A stretch of DNA of 64,000 nucleotides. Origin: Natronorubrum texcoconense (GTDB lineage Archaea; Halobacteriota; Halobacteria; Halobacteriales; Natrialbaceae). The DNA is taken from positions 62,001 to 126,000 of the forward strand of contig NZ_FNFE01000005.1 of assembly GCF_900100335.1 (NCBI RefSeq). Direction: 5' to 3'. The notes under the pieces are model-generated. The model had not been told where the DNA came from and searched no databases. It saw only the letters and a list, made by a program, of their open reading frames with translations. The translations under genes were made by a program, and so were the position numbers. Below, piece by piece: positions 9,936-18,398 of the stretch. Position 1 is the stretch's first letter, and each line of letters starts with the position of its first letter.

Positions 9936-9993
9936 CGACGGACGGAAAAAATCGGTCAGGAGTTGTGGCCCGACGTCGACGAATCCGCTCCGG

Positions 9994-11163
9994 TCAGGAG
10001 GAGGCTTCGTCGACCGTCGAGGAGTCGTCCGTCGACGACTCCTCAAGCGGTGCGTCGTCGGTGAGTTCGTCGCTCTGCCAGTACTCGTGGTCTTCGACCT
10101 CGCGGAAGCACTTCGTCCGGTGGTACTGTTCGCTCTCACTGTCGTAGAGATCCGGCGTCTCCTGGCGACAGGCTTCTCGCGCGTCCGGACACCGCGTGTG
10201 GAACCGACAGCCAGTCGGCGGGTTGGTCGCGTCCGGAATGTCGATCTTTCTGACCGGCGGAGATTCGCGCATCGCCTGTTCGGCCTGTTCGGGATTGAGC
10301 TTCGGCGTCGCCCACTGTAACACCTTGGTGTAGGGGTGCTGTGGATTCTCGATGATCTCCTCTGCGGTCCCGATTTCGACGATCTCGCCGAGATACATCA
10401 CCGCGATTCTTCCGCCGGATTTGCCGGCCAGATAGCGCGCGTTCGCGAGGTCGTGACTGATGAATACGAACGAGGTGTCGAAGAGCTCCTGCATCTCGAG
10501 GAAGAGATCCATCACGCCGATTCGCAGCGAGACGTCGAGTGCGCTGACCGCCTCGTCGGCGAGGATGACCTCGGGTTCGATGAGCAGCGCGCGAATGAGC
10601 GCGACGCGTTGCTGTTCGCCGCCGGAGAGCTGATGGACGTACCGCTCGGCGTAGTCCTCCGGTGGACTGATTCCCGTCCGTTTCAGCATCGTCAGGATTC
10701 GACTACGGCGTTCGGCGTAGTTGAGGTGGGGATGCCACCGCTTGAGCGGCACCGCGAGATTCTCGAGGACGGATCGGTACGGGTTGAGCGCGGAGCCCGG
10801 GTCCTGATGGATGATCTGGAGCGATCGACGGATCTCTTCGAAGCTGATGCCGTCGTCGTCGCCGTCGCGGACCTCCCAGATGTCGTGGCCGCGGTACTCG
10901 ACCGAGCCGCCGGTCGGCCGGGTGAGTCCGACCATCGTCTTTCCGAGGGTGGTCTTCCCACAGCCGCTCTCGCCGACGAGCGCGAGCACGTCGTTCTCGC
11001 CGAGATCCAGATCGATGTCGTCGACGGCCCGAACGGCCGGATCCTCCGTCAGTCCGATTCGGTCGCTGAGCCACGAGGGGGCGACCGAGTTCAGCATCGA
11101 CGAGTCCTCGAAGTGTACCTCGAGATCGCGGACCGAGACCACCGGTTCGTCACGGTCGCTCAT
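9994..11163 (-). CDS. Opp/Dpp-type ABC transporter ATP-binding protein (OppF-like)
   Basis: The start at 11163 overlaps the end of the OppD-like gene in an ATGA tetranucleotide, indicating translational coupling. The 389-residue protein has Walker A GESGCGKTT, the signature LSGGEQQR and Walker B LADEAVSALD, with H-loop FISHD. The C-terminal oligopeptide/dipeptide domain contains GCRFHTRCPDAREAC, whose Cys residues are conserved in this subfamily. OppF energises uptake together with OppD, two permeases and a binding protein. No Opp permease lies nearby. Linkage to xylan genes suggests xylo-oligosaccharide uptake, as for Opp-type sugar transporters in Thermotoga. The extreme C-terminus is Ser/Asp/Glu-rich. 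Confidence 0.9.
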   Translation of the reverse strand: MSDRDEPVVSVRDLEVHFEDSSMLNSVAPSWLSDRIGLTEDPAVRAVDDIDLDLGENDVLALVGESGCGKTTLGKTMVGLTRPTGGSVEYRGHDIWEVRDGDDDGISFEEIRRSLQIIHQDPGSALNPYRSVLENLAVPLKRWHPHLNYAERRSRILTMLKRTGISPPEDYAERYVHQLSGGEQQRVALIRALLIEPEVILADEAVSALDVSLRIGVMDLFLEMQELFDTSFVFISHDLANARYLAGKSGGRIAVMYLGEIVEIGTAEEIIENPQHPYTKVLQWATPKLNPEQAEQAMRESPPVRKIDIPDATNPPTGCRFHTRCPDAREACRQETPDLYDSESEQYHRTKCFREVEDHEYWQSDELTDDAPLEESSTDDSSTVDEASS

Positions 11164-12221
11164 CGGTCCTCGCCTCCGAATGCGAGCGGAACCGCCTCGT
11201 CCGCCTCTTCCCAGTAGTGACAGCGAACCTCGTGGTCGTCCGTAACGGGCTGGTACCGGGGGTCCTCGTCCCTGCATCGGCGGTCACTTAGCGGACATCT
11301 GGGGTGGTACGAACAGCCCGCCGGGTGACTGACGGGGTCGGGACTTTCGCCTTCGATCGGACGCATCTCGTCGAGCGAGATCTCGAGGTTCGGGGTGGAT
11401 TTGAGCAGTGCTCGCGTGTACGGGTGGGCTGCGTTCCCGAGAATTTCGGTCGCTTCGCCGACTTCGACGAACTCGAAGGCGTAGAGGACGGCCATCCGGT
11501 CGGCGAAGCCGGAGACGATCGGGAGGTCGTGGCTGATGAACACGAGCGTGAGATCGTACTTGTCCTTGATGTCGTACAGTAAGTTGAGAATCGACCGCTG
11601 CATCAACAGGTCGAGCGCGGCGGTCGGCTCGTCCATCACGAGGACCTCCGGCTCTAAGATCAGACTCAGCGCGATCAGCGCGCGCTGTTTTTGGCCGCCG
11701 CTTAGCTCGTGGGGAAACGACGAGAGCATTCGATCGGGATCGAGGTGGAGATCGACGAACAGTTGTCGAGCGCGTTCGATTCCTTCGTCTTCGTCCCAGC
11801 CGTGGGCGTTCAACGTCTCTTCGAAGTGCTCGCCGATACTCATCGTCGGGTTGAACGCGCTCATCGCGCCCTGAAACACCATCGAAATCTTCTCCCACCG
11901 CAGTTCGCGAAGTTCCCACGGTCGTAAGTTGAGGACGTCGATCGGCTCGCCGTCTTCCGGGTAGTACGTGATCTCCCCGGTCAGGATACCGGGGTCGACG
12001 ACGGCGTCTAAGAGCGCGTCGGCGAACATCGACTTTCCGCTCCCACTCTCGCCGACGACGCCGAGCGTTTCTCCGCGATTGATGTCGATGCTGACGTCGT
12101 TGAGCACCTTCGATGTCCCCTTGTCCATATCGAACCGAACGCTCGCGTTTCGAACCGTGATTATCGGCTCGCCCGAGGTTCGATGGGTCGATTCCGTCGA
12201 TTTTGCTGCATCACTTGCCAT
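11160..12221 (-). CDS. Opp/Dpp-type ABC transporter ATP-binding protein (OppD-like)
   Basis: A 353-residue ATPase with Walker A GESGSGKSM, signature LSGGQKQR and Walker B LVMDEPTAALD. It ends in the Opp/Dpp C-terminal Cys region (AGCSYHPRCPLSDRRC). It is the first gene of an oppD-oppF pair with a 4-bp overlap. A TATA-like box for this strand lies near 12325-12334, with an inverted repeat at 12294-12314 at the expected transcription start, so the mRNA probably has a leader of about 80 nt. The matching solute-binding protein is probably the divergent lipoprotein at 13704, and the permease genes are absent from the window. Confidence 0.9.
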   Translation of the reverse strand: MASDAAKSTESTHRTSGEPIITVRNASVRFDMDKGTSKVLNDVSIDINRGETLGVVGESGSGKSMFADALLDAVVDPGILTGEITYYPEDGEPIDVLNLRPWELRELRWEKISMVFQGAMSAFNPTMSIGEHFEETLNAHGWDEDEGIERARQLFVDLHLDPDRMLSSFPHELSGGQKQRALIALSLILEPEVLVMDEPTAALDLLMQRSILNLLYDIKDKYDLTLVFISHDLPIVSGFADRMAVLYAFEFVEVGEATEILGNAAHPYTRALLKSTPNLEISLDEMRPIEGESPDPVSHPAGCSYHPRCPLSDRRCRDEDPRYQPVTDDHEVRCHYWEEADEAVPLAFGGEDR

Positions 12222-12293
12222 TGATACTCACCTTCTGTAAAATCCGTTCGCTCGATCGCGACACCTGATACCGAGGTTCCGTGAACCGAACAC

Positions 12294-12314
12294 ACGTGAC
12301 ATTGAGTATCACGT
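12294..12314 (-). promoter_or_regulatory. Inverted repeat at the oppD promoter (putative operator)
   Basis: acgtga and tcacgt form 6-bp inverted arms separated by 9 bp. The element sits just downstream (on the minus strand) of the AT-rich box at 12325-12334, where transcription of oppD would start. The geometry fits a repressor site; the regulator is not identified. Confidence 0.4.
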
Positions 12315-12438
12315 TCGGGCTTTTCTTATATATGTCCTTCCATCACACCTATTCGTCCGTTTGCCACCCGACGACACGGGGACGGCCGACGAGGCGTCGT
12401 ATCCGTAGTACGCGCGAAGATCAGTTACTGGCCGTGTC

Positions 12439-12451
12439 GAACGGTACGTTC
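12439..12451 (+). promoter_or_regulatory. Short palindrome upstream of the first gfo6 TATA box
   Basis: gaacggtacgttc is a 5-bp inverted repeat around gta, located about 17 bp upstream of the TATA-like tttatt (12465-12470), which is itself 27 bp from the gfo6 start. The position, just upstream of BRE/TATA, fits an activator or repressor site. Confidence 0.35.
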
Positions 12452-12494
12452 CTAATCGGCGTGATTTATTAGACTACATCCTGAACTCGATCGT

Positions 12495-13574
12495 ATGGAG
12501 CCAAACGACTTCAGTGCGTATCTCGACTCGTTCACGGATCGAGAGTGGCAGGAAACGGCGGAAGACGGTGAAAACGTTCGATTCGCCCTGATCGGCCTCG
12601 GCTGGTGGACGTCCGACAAGGCGATGCCCGCGATCGACGCGTCGACGTTCTGTGAGACGACCGCCGTCGTGAGTCGTTCGAAGGAGAAGGCTGAACGGGT
12701 CGCGTCCGAACACGAGTCGGTCGAAGTCGGCCTCTCGGGAGAGGAGTTTCACGACGGCGTCGCGACCGACGCCTACGACGCCGTCTACGTCTGTACGCCC
12801 AACGCCCGCCACCTCGAGTTCGTCGAGAGCGCGGCGGCACACGGCAAGGCGATTCTGTGTGAGAAACCGATGGAAGCGACGCTCGAGCGCGCACAGCGGC
12901 TCGCGGACGCCTGCGATTCTGCCGACGTGATGGCGATGATCGCCTATCGGATGCACACGGAGCCGGCGGTCAGACGCGCGCGAGAACTCGTCCGTTCCGG
13001 GGCGATCGGCGAACCGCGCTTCGTTCACGGCTCCATGTCCCAGTCCATCACCGGGTGGGGCCGAGAGCAGTGGCGACTCGACAGCGACCTCGTCGGGGAC
13101 GGAGCGAGCGTCACGGACCTCGGTATCTATCCGATCAACACGACGCGATTCGTTCTCGACCGCGATCCGATCGCCGCCCAGTCGATGATGCACTCGAGCC
13201 ACGACTACTTCGAGGACGTACCGGACGAGGTCGCTTCGTTCACCATCGCGTTCGAGGACGACGTGTACGCGACCTGCACGGCCAGTCAACACTCGTCGAT
13301 GGATAGCTTCCTGAAGATCGTCGGGAGCGAGGGGACCGTGACGATCGACCCCGCGTTCCACATGGCAAGCAGCCTCGAGGTTTCGATCGAGAACACGACC
13401 GTCGACGTGGAGACGCCGCAGGTCGATCAGATGGAAGAGGAGTTCGACTACTTCGCGGACTGTCTCCTCGCCGGACGACGTCCGGACGCCACTCCCGAAC
13501 ACGGACTCGTCGACATGCGAACGCTCGAAGCGATCTACGAGGCGGCCGAGCGAGGCGAGACGGTTTCGATCTAA
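12495..13574 (+). CDS. gfo6: Gfo/Idh/MocA oxidoreductase, D-xylose 1-dehydrogenase type (copy 1)
   Basis: The 359-residue protein has an N-terminal Rossmann fold with ALIGLGWWT, the conserved EKP motif in LCEKPMEAT and the C-terminal Gfo/Idh/MocA domain (VTDLGIYPINTTRF). Its overall layout matches the haloarchaeal NADP-dependent D-xylose dehydrogenase (XacA in Haloferax volcanii), which makes xylono-lactone. It belongs with xacE, xacF and xacD downstream. A second, clearly related copy lies at 20523. The TATA-like box is 27 bp upstream of the ATG, implying a leaderless transcript. Confidence 0.87.
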   Translation: MEPNDFSAYLDSFTDREWQETAEDGENVRFALIGLGWWTSDKAMPAIDASTFCETTAVVSRSKEKAERVASEHESVEVGLSGEEFHDGVATDAYDAVYVCTPNARHLEFVESAAAHGKAILCEKPMEATLERAQRLADACDSADVMAMIAYRMHTEPAVRRARELVRSGAIGEPRFVHGSMSQSITGWGREQWRLDSDLVGDGASVTDLGIYPINTTRFVLDRDPIAAQSMMHSSHDYFEDVPDEVASFTIAFEDDVYATCTASQHSSMDSFLKIVGSEGTVTIDPAFHMASSLEVSIENTTVDVETPQVDQMEEEFDYFADCLLAGRRPDATPEHGLVDMRTLEAIYEAAERGETVSI

Positions 13575-13684
13575 CCCGCTACTCCATCGGTCGGTATTCG
13601 AATCTCATCTCTCATAATTAGTGCCGAAAATATGAATATCCAAACTAACTACTCAGTGTGGGATGGTACCCCGAAACACTTATC

Positions 13685-13700
13685 ATGTATTATAATACAT
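13685..13700 (+). promoter_or_regulatory. Perfect 16-bp palindrome before the Opp binding-protein start
   Basis: atgtattataatacat is a perfect palindrome ending 3 bp before the ATG at 13704. A TATA-like cttatca precedes it at 13679-13685. A palindrome between TATA and start codon is the usual place for a repressor operator in archaea. It is also AT-rich, so part of it could serve as the TATA element. Confidence 0.5.
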
Positions 13701-13703
13701 ATT

Positions 13704-15524
13704 ATGACGATGCCAGCAAAGAAACATCGCCAGGAGTATCTGACGCGGCGTCGGATCCTGGCAGCAACCGGTGCGACAGGTGCAGCGACACTCGCGGGCT
13801 GTTTCGGTGGAGATGACGACGCGTCGGACTTACTGGGTGGCGATTTCGACGAGGTCGACATCGAATACCCGGAAGACTACGAAGACGAGATGAACGAGGT
13901 CGTCCCGTCCGGCGCAGTCAACCCGTTCAACGGCGAGTATACTTTCAACCCGTACCACACCTCTTGGAACGCGGGAGACGCCCAGGAGACGATGTACGAG
14001 TACCTCTCCGTCTACAACACGGACGATGGAGAGTTCATTCACCGCATTGCAGAGGGGTGGGAGATCGACGAGGAAACCCGTCTCACGACGGTCGAGATCA
14101 GCGACGAGTACGGCTGGTCCAACGGGACCCCTATCACCGCCGGCGACTTCGTGACCGCACTCAAGCTGGAGGCGTACATGGAGATGGGTCTCCAGCAGTA
14201 CGTCGACCCCGAGGACGGCATTCGAGTCGTCGACGACCACACGTTCGAGATCGAACCGCGAGAGGAGTACGTCGGTCTCGAGGAGGAACTCTGGTTGAAT
14301 CAATGGGCTGAAATGCTCCTCGACGTCTCCGAGGAGCAGTTCGGTCCCATCGTCGAGGAGTTCGAGAGTGCGACCGACGACGAGATCGAGGACGTTCAGC
14401 GGGACCTCGTTTCGGCCGCCCCCCACTGGGATCAGATTCTGGTATCGGGTCCGTTCATGTTCGTCGAAGCGAACGAAGAGTACGCAGATCAGGTTCCGAA
14501 CCAGAATCATCCGGTCGCACAGGACTGGGACTTCTACCTCCGACACGGACAGTACGAGGGCGAACAGGGGCTCCAGGCGGGAGAGGTCGACTGGGAACAC
14601 AACGATCCGACGATCGAGGACCTCCCGGACAAGTACGACGAACCGCCGGTGTCGTTCTCCGGGCAGACGTTCGCGATCATCTTCGGTCGGGACGACGAGT
14701 ACATTCGGGACTATCCGGAAGTTCGGCAGGCGCTCGCGTACGCCGTCGATATGGAACACGTCGTCAATGTCGCCAGTCCGGGAACGCCGGTCGACACCTA
14801 CTCCGCCGGGATCGACATCGGTTACGCCGAGCACTTCGTCGAGGACGACGTTCTGGACGCGATGCCGAACTACGCGCCCCAGGACACCGACGCTGCCCAG
14901 GAGTTACTCGAGGGCGTCGGCTTCAGCTACGAGGGCGGTGCGTGGTACACGCCCGACGGAGACGAGTGGACGCTGAACTTCCCGGTAGGCGACTGGTTCA
15001 GAGATTCGTCGCAGATAATCTCCGACAACCTCGCCGAATTCGGGATCGACATGGATCACTACGTCAACGAGATGCCGACGTGGCAATCGGAGAGCGAGGC
15101 CGATCTCGACTTCGATCTGACCGTCCACCTGAACTACGGGATGGCGCGGCAGTATCATGCTCACTCCGACCTGTACGAGGAGATGTACAACCCCAACAGG
15201 GGCGTTCTCACCGAGCGAAACCTCTTCGAGGAAGAAGTCGAGGTATCCGAGATCGGAAACCCGGACGGCGGGACGGAGACGGTCAATATTCCCGACGAAC
15301 TCGACGGAATCGCGACCGCAGAAGACGAGGACGAAGCGATAGCGCACGCGACCAAGCTCGCGTGGGTACACAATCAGCTCCTGCCCGCCGCGATGGTCCA
15401 CCCGTGGAGCGAACACTACTGGGTGAACGTCGGCGACTGGGACTTCGATCTCGACTCGGACGCCTGGTTGACCTCGAATCGGATCACTCACTACCTCCTT
15501 GAGCACGGTCTCTCGCCGGAGTAA
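13704..15524 (+). CDS. Opp/Dpp-type ABC transporter solute-binding lipoprotein (SBP family 5)
   Basis: Starting at 13704 (13710 is also possible) this encodes about 606 residues. The N-terminus has TRRRILAATG followed by a hydrophobic run and LAGC, a Tat signal with lipobox, so the mature protein is lipid-anchored outside the cell. An acidic linker follows. The body has the SBP-5 features of opp/dpp proteins, such as SNGTPITAGDFVTALK and YPEVRQALAYAVDMEHV. With the OppD/OppF-like ATPases it would import oligomers, probably xylo-oligosaccharides by context. It has its own promoter and is not in an operon with permeases. Confidence 0.9.
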   Translation: MTMPAKKHRQEYLTRRRILAATGATGAATLAGCFGGDDDASDLLGGDFDEVDIEYPEDYEDEMNEVVPSGAVNPFNGEYTFNPYHTSWNAGDAQETMYEYLSVYNTDDGEFIHRIAEGWEIDEETRLTTVEISDEYGWSNGTPITAGDFVTALKLEAYMEMGLQQYVDPEDGIRVVDDHTFEIEPREEYVGLEEELWLNQWAEMLLDVSEEQFGPIVEEFESATDDEIEDVQRDLVSAAPHWDQILVSGPFMFVEANEEYADQVPNQNHPVAQDWDFYLRHGQYEGEQGLQAGEVDWEHNDPTIEDLPDKYDEPPVSFSGQTFAIIFGRDDEYIRDYPEVRQALAYAVDMEHVVNVASPGTPVDTYSAGIDIGYAEHFVEDDVLDAMPNYAPQDTDAAQELLEGVGFSYEGGAWYTPDGDEWTLNFPVGDWFRDSSQIISDNLAEFGIDMDHYVNEMPTWQSESEADLDFDLTVHLNYGMARQYHAHSDLYEEMYNPNRGVLTERNLFEEEVEVSEIGNPDGGTETVNIPDELDGIATAEDEDEAIAHATKLAWVHNQLLPAAMVHPWSEHYWVNVGDWDFDLDSDAWLTSNRITHYLLEHGLSPE

Positions 15525-15724
15525 TCCGACGGAACCCGACGGCGTCGAGTTGATCGAACAGTCCGTTTTTTCGTACCGCCGCTCCCGTCATCGCCAGTGA
15601 CGGACGAGGATTGTCGACGAGTGAGACGGCTCCGAGCGCATTCGGTTCGGTTTGGCTGTGAACCAGAAAGAGACCGCTCGCCGTCCGACGGCCGCGCCGG
15701 CCGTCTCGGTGCCGAGTAGATCGG

Positions 15725-16597
15725 TCAGACTTCGACGACGGTGTTCGAGAGCGTCCCGATCTCCTCGAGGCCAATTTCGATCTCGTCGCCCTCGCGGAGC
15801 GTGAACTCCTCGTCTGGGACCAGTGACGTCCCCGTCAGGAGGACCGAAACGTCGGGGACGGCGTTGTGATCCACGTAACAGTCGACCAGTTCCTCCACGG
15901 ATCGGACCATCTTGTCCGTGTTCGTCGACTCGTCGTAGAGGACGTCGTCGCCCCGACTGATCGTCATCCACATCTCGAGGTCGTGTGGATCGTCGATCGA
16001 GTCGGCCGAGCGGACGCAGGGGCCGATCGAACAACACCGGTCGTACACCTTCGCCTGTGGGAGGTAGAGCGGATTCTGCCCCTCTATCGAGCGGCTACTC
16101 ATGTCGTTGCCGATCGTGTAGCCGACGATGTCGCCTTCGAAGAGGACGACACCGAGTTCCGGTTCGGGGACGTCCCACTCCGAATCGGCGCGAATGCCGA
16201 CGCCCTCGTTCGGACCGACGGTTCGGTCCGGCGTCGCCTTGAAGAACACTTCCGGCCGGTCGTTCTCGTAGACGTCCAGATACATGTCCGGCATGGAACT
16301 CTCGGCCTTGCGCGCTTCCTCGCTGATCCGATACGTGACGCCCGCCGCCCAGATCTCCCCCGAGGAGACGGGAGTCGTCGGCGGACTCTCCTCCAGTGCC
16401 TCGGCGGAGAGGTCGGCCGCGTCCCCGAGCAGGCTGTCGGCGACGGCGTCGACGGATTGGTTGGTGATCGCTGACGCCCGAAGGAGGTCCTCGAACGTCT
16501 GCAGTTGTGACGTTGCCGCGGTGAGATCTGACAGTGATCCCGCCGTTTCCACTACGAGACGAGGGGAACCCCCCTCGCAAAGCTGGTAGTAACGCAT
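15725..16597 (-). CDS. xacE: 2-keto-3-deoxyxylonate dehydratase, fumarylacetoacetase family
   Basis: The ATG at 16597 lies 30 bp from a TATA-like ctaatatg and begins MRYYQL; an earlier ATG at 16627 lacks such support. The 290-residue protein has the FAH-family catalytic domain in its C-terminal two thirds. This includes AAGVTYRISEEARKAE, the acidic metal-binding region DVPEPELG, VVGYTIGNDMSSRSIEGQNP-like features and LTGTSLVP. It matches the haloarchaeal enzyme (XacE) that converts 2-keto-3-deoxyxylonate to alpha-ketoglutarate semialdehyde. It is transcribed divergently from xacF, the next enzyme, sharing a 170-bp promoter region. Confidence 0.87.
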   Translation of the reverse strand: MRYYQLCEGGSPRLVVETAGSLSDLTAATSQLQTFEDLLRASAITNQSVDAVADSLLGDAADLSAEALEESPPTTPVSSGEIWAAGVTYRISEEARKAESSMPDMYLDVYENDRPEVFFKATPDRTVGPNEGVGIRADSEWDVPEPELGVVLFEGDIVGYTIGNDMSSRSIEGQNPLYLPQAKVYDRCCSIGPCVRSADSIDDPHDLEMWMTISRGDDVLYDESTNTDKMVRSVEELVDCYVDHNAVPDVSVLLTGTSLVPDEEFTLREGDEIEIGLEEIGTLSNTVVEV

Positions 16598-16731
16598 GTA
16601 GCTACCACCCCCTTTTCGCCCAACCATATTAGCTCTGGTGCTCGGGGCACTCTCCCGACGGGCCGACGAAAACGCTGTGTGAGACAGTACAGCCTCCGGA
16701 ACGAGCGAGTGCTCTCGAAGCGGAGAGTTTG

Positions 16732-16755
16732 GTATAGATCACAAGAATTCTATAC
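16732..16755. promoter_or_regulatory. Inverted repeat in the xacE-xacF divergent promoter
   Basis: gtataga and tctatac form perfect 7-bp arms with a 10-bp spacer. The left arm lies 33 bp upstream of the GTG start of xacF and could be its TATA box, which would put the right arm between TATA and start. This is a candidate operator for xylose control. Confidence 0.4.
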
Positions 16756-16767
16756 TCCCGCCCCGAT

Positions 16768-18225
16768 GTGTCTGCCGTGACCGCACGCTACCAGAACTAC
16801 GTGAGCGGCGAGTGGACCGACTCCGAGACGAACGAGACCTTCGAGAGTACCGATCCGGCGGCACCGGCGGAAGTCGTCGCCGAGTATCCCGACTCGAGCG
16901 TCGCCGATGCGAACGCGGCCGTCGAAGCCGCGGCGGAGGCCCAGGACGACTGGGCGGATACGCCCGCACCCGAACGGGGCGCAATCCTGCGAGAGGCGGC
17001 GTCGATCCTCGCCGACCGCAAGGCGGAGCTTACCGAACTCCTCACTCGCGAGGAAGGCAAGACCCACGCCGAAGCCGGCGGTGAGGTCCAGCGGGCCGTC
17101 GACATCTTCTACTACTACGCGGAGAAGACCCGCGACCTCGGCGGGTCGGTTAAATCCGCGAGCGGGCCGCGGACGAACCTCTACACCGTCGACGAGCCAG
17201 TTGGTGTCGTCTCGCTGGTGACGCCGTGGAACTATCCGATCGCCATCCCGGCCTGGAAGCTCGCGCCGGCGCTCGCGACCGGCAACACGGTCGCGATGAA
17301 GCCCGCGAAGGTCGCTCCCGGCGTCGCCGTCGAACTCTTCGAGGCGCTCGACGAAGCCGGACTGCCCGAGGGCGTCGCGAACGTCGTCACCGGCCCAGGC
17401 AGCACCGTCGGGGACGCACTCGTCACCCACGAGGACGTCGACGCCGTCTCCTTTACCGGCTCCGGGAAGGTCGGCCACATGGTCTACGACTCGGCCACCG
17501 ACGACGGCAAGCGCGTCCAGACCGAACTCGGCGGGAAGAACCCGACCGTCGTCTCCGACAGCGCCGACGTCGAGGAAGCCGCCGAAATCGTCGCTGCAGG
17601 CGCGTTCGGCGTCACTGGCCAGGCCTGCACCGCCTGTTCACGCGCGATCGTGCACACGGACGTCTACGACGAGTTCGTCGACGCGGTCGTCGCGGAGGCT
17701 GAATCGATCGAGATCGGTCCCGGCGACGAGTACGATATGGGGCCACAGGTTACCGAGAGCGAACTCGAGGGAACCCTCGACTACATCGGGATCGCCGAGG
17801 ACGAGGGTGCGACCCTCGAGACGGGCGGCGGCCAGCCCGACGGCGAGCGATTCGGCGACGGCTACTACGTCGAGCCGACGGTCTTCTCGGACGTCGAGAA
17901 CGACTTCCGTATCGCTCAGGAGGAGGTGTTCGGCCCCGTCCTCGCCGTGATCGAAGTCGAGGACTTCGAGGACGGTCTCGAGACCGCAAACGACGTCGAC
18001 TACGGCCTCTCGGCGAGTATCGTCACGGACGATCACACCGAAGCGGAGCGCTTCGTCGACGAGGTCGAGGCCGGTGTCGCCAAAATCAACGCGAAGACGA
18101 CCGGCCTCGAGCTGCACGTTCCGTTCGGCGGGTTCAAGCAGTCCTCGAGCGAGACCTGGCGCGAGCAGGGTGACGCCGGGATCGACTTCTACACGATCGA
18201 GAAAACCGTCTACGACAGTTTCTGA
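16768..18225 (+). CDS. xacF: Alpha-ketoglutarate semialdehyde dehydrogenase (aldehyde dehydrogenase superfamily)
   Basis: A 485-residue aldehyde dehydrogenase starting at a GTG at 16768 (a second GTG at 16777 is possible). It has the cofactor motif TPWNYP, the general-base Glu in TELGGKNP and the catalytic Cys in GQACTACSR (about residues 285-290), followed by the EEVFGPVL segment. By family and context it oxidises alpha-ketoglutarate semialdehyde to alpha-ketoglutarate, the last step of the oxidative pentose pathway (XacF). It is divergent from xacE and followed by xacD. Confidence 0.88.
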   Translation: MSAVTARYQNYVSGEWTDSETNETFESTDPAAPAEVVAEYPDSSVADANAAVEAAAEAQDDWADTPAPERGAILREAASILADRKAELTELLTREEGKTHAEAGGEVQRAVDIFYYYAEKTRDLGGSVKSASGPRTNLYTVDEPVGVVSLVTPWNYPIAIPAWKLAPALATGNTVAMKPAKVAPGVAVELFEALDEAGLPEGVANVVTGPGSTVGDALVTHEDVDAVSFTGSGKVGHMVYDSATDDGKRVQTELGGKNPTVVSDSADVEEAAEIVAAGAFGVTGQACTACSRAIVHTDVYDEFVDAVVAEAESIEIGPGDEYDMGPQVTESELEGTLDYIGIAEDEGATLETGGGQPDGERFGDGYYVEPTVFSDVENDFRIAQEEVFGPVLAVIEVEDFEDGLETANDVDYGLSASIVTDDHTEAERFVDEVEAGVAKINAKTTGLELHVPFGGFKQSSSETWREQGDAGIDFYTIEKTVYDSF

Positions 18226-18398
18226 CGGAGCCGACGGCGCGCGACGACGACAATCATTTTTCGAGGACGTTCCCTGTTGAGCGAGCCGTCAGCACTGCTT
18301 CGGAACTGGAATCCACCCACGCAGAACGCATCGGCGGTACCAGTGCCAGTAGTCGACATGCCAAACGTGATATACCCCGCCGAATATATGTCGATCGT

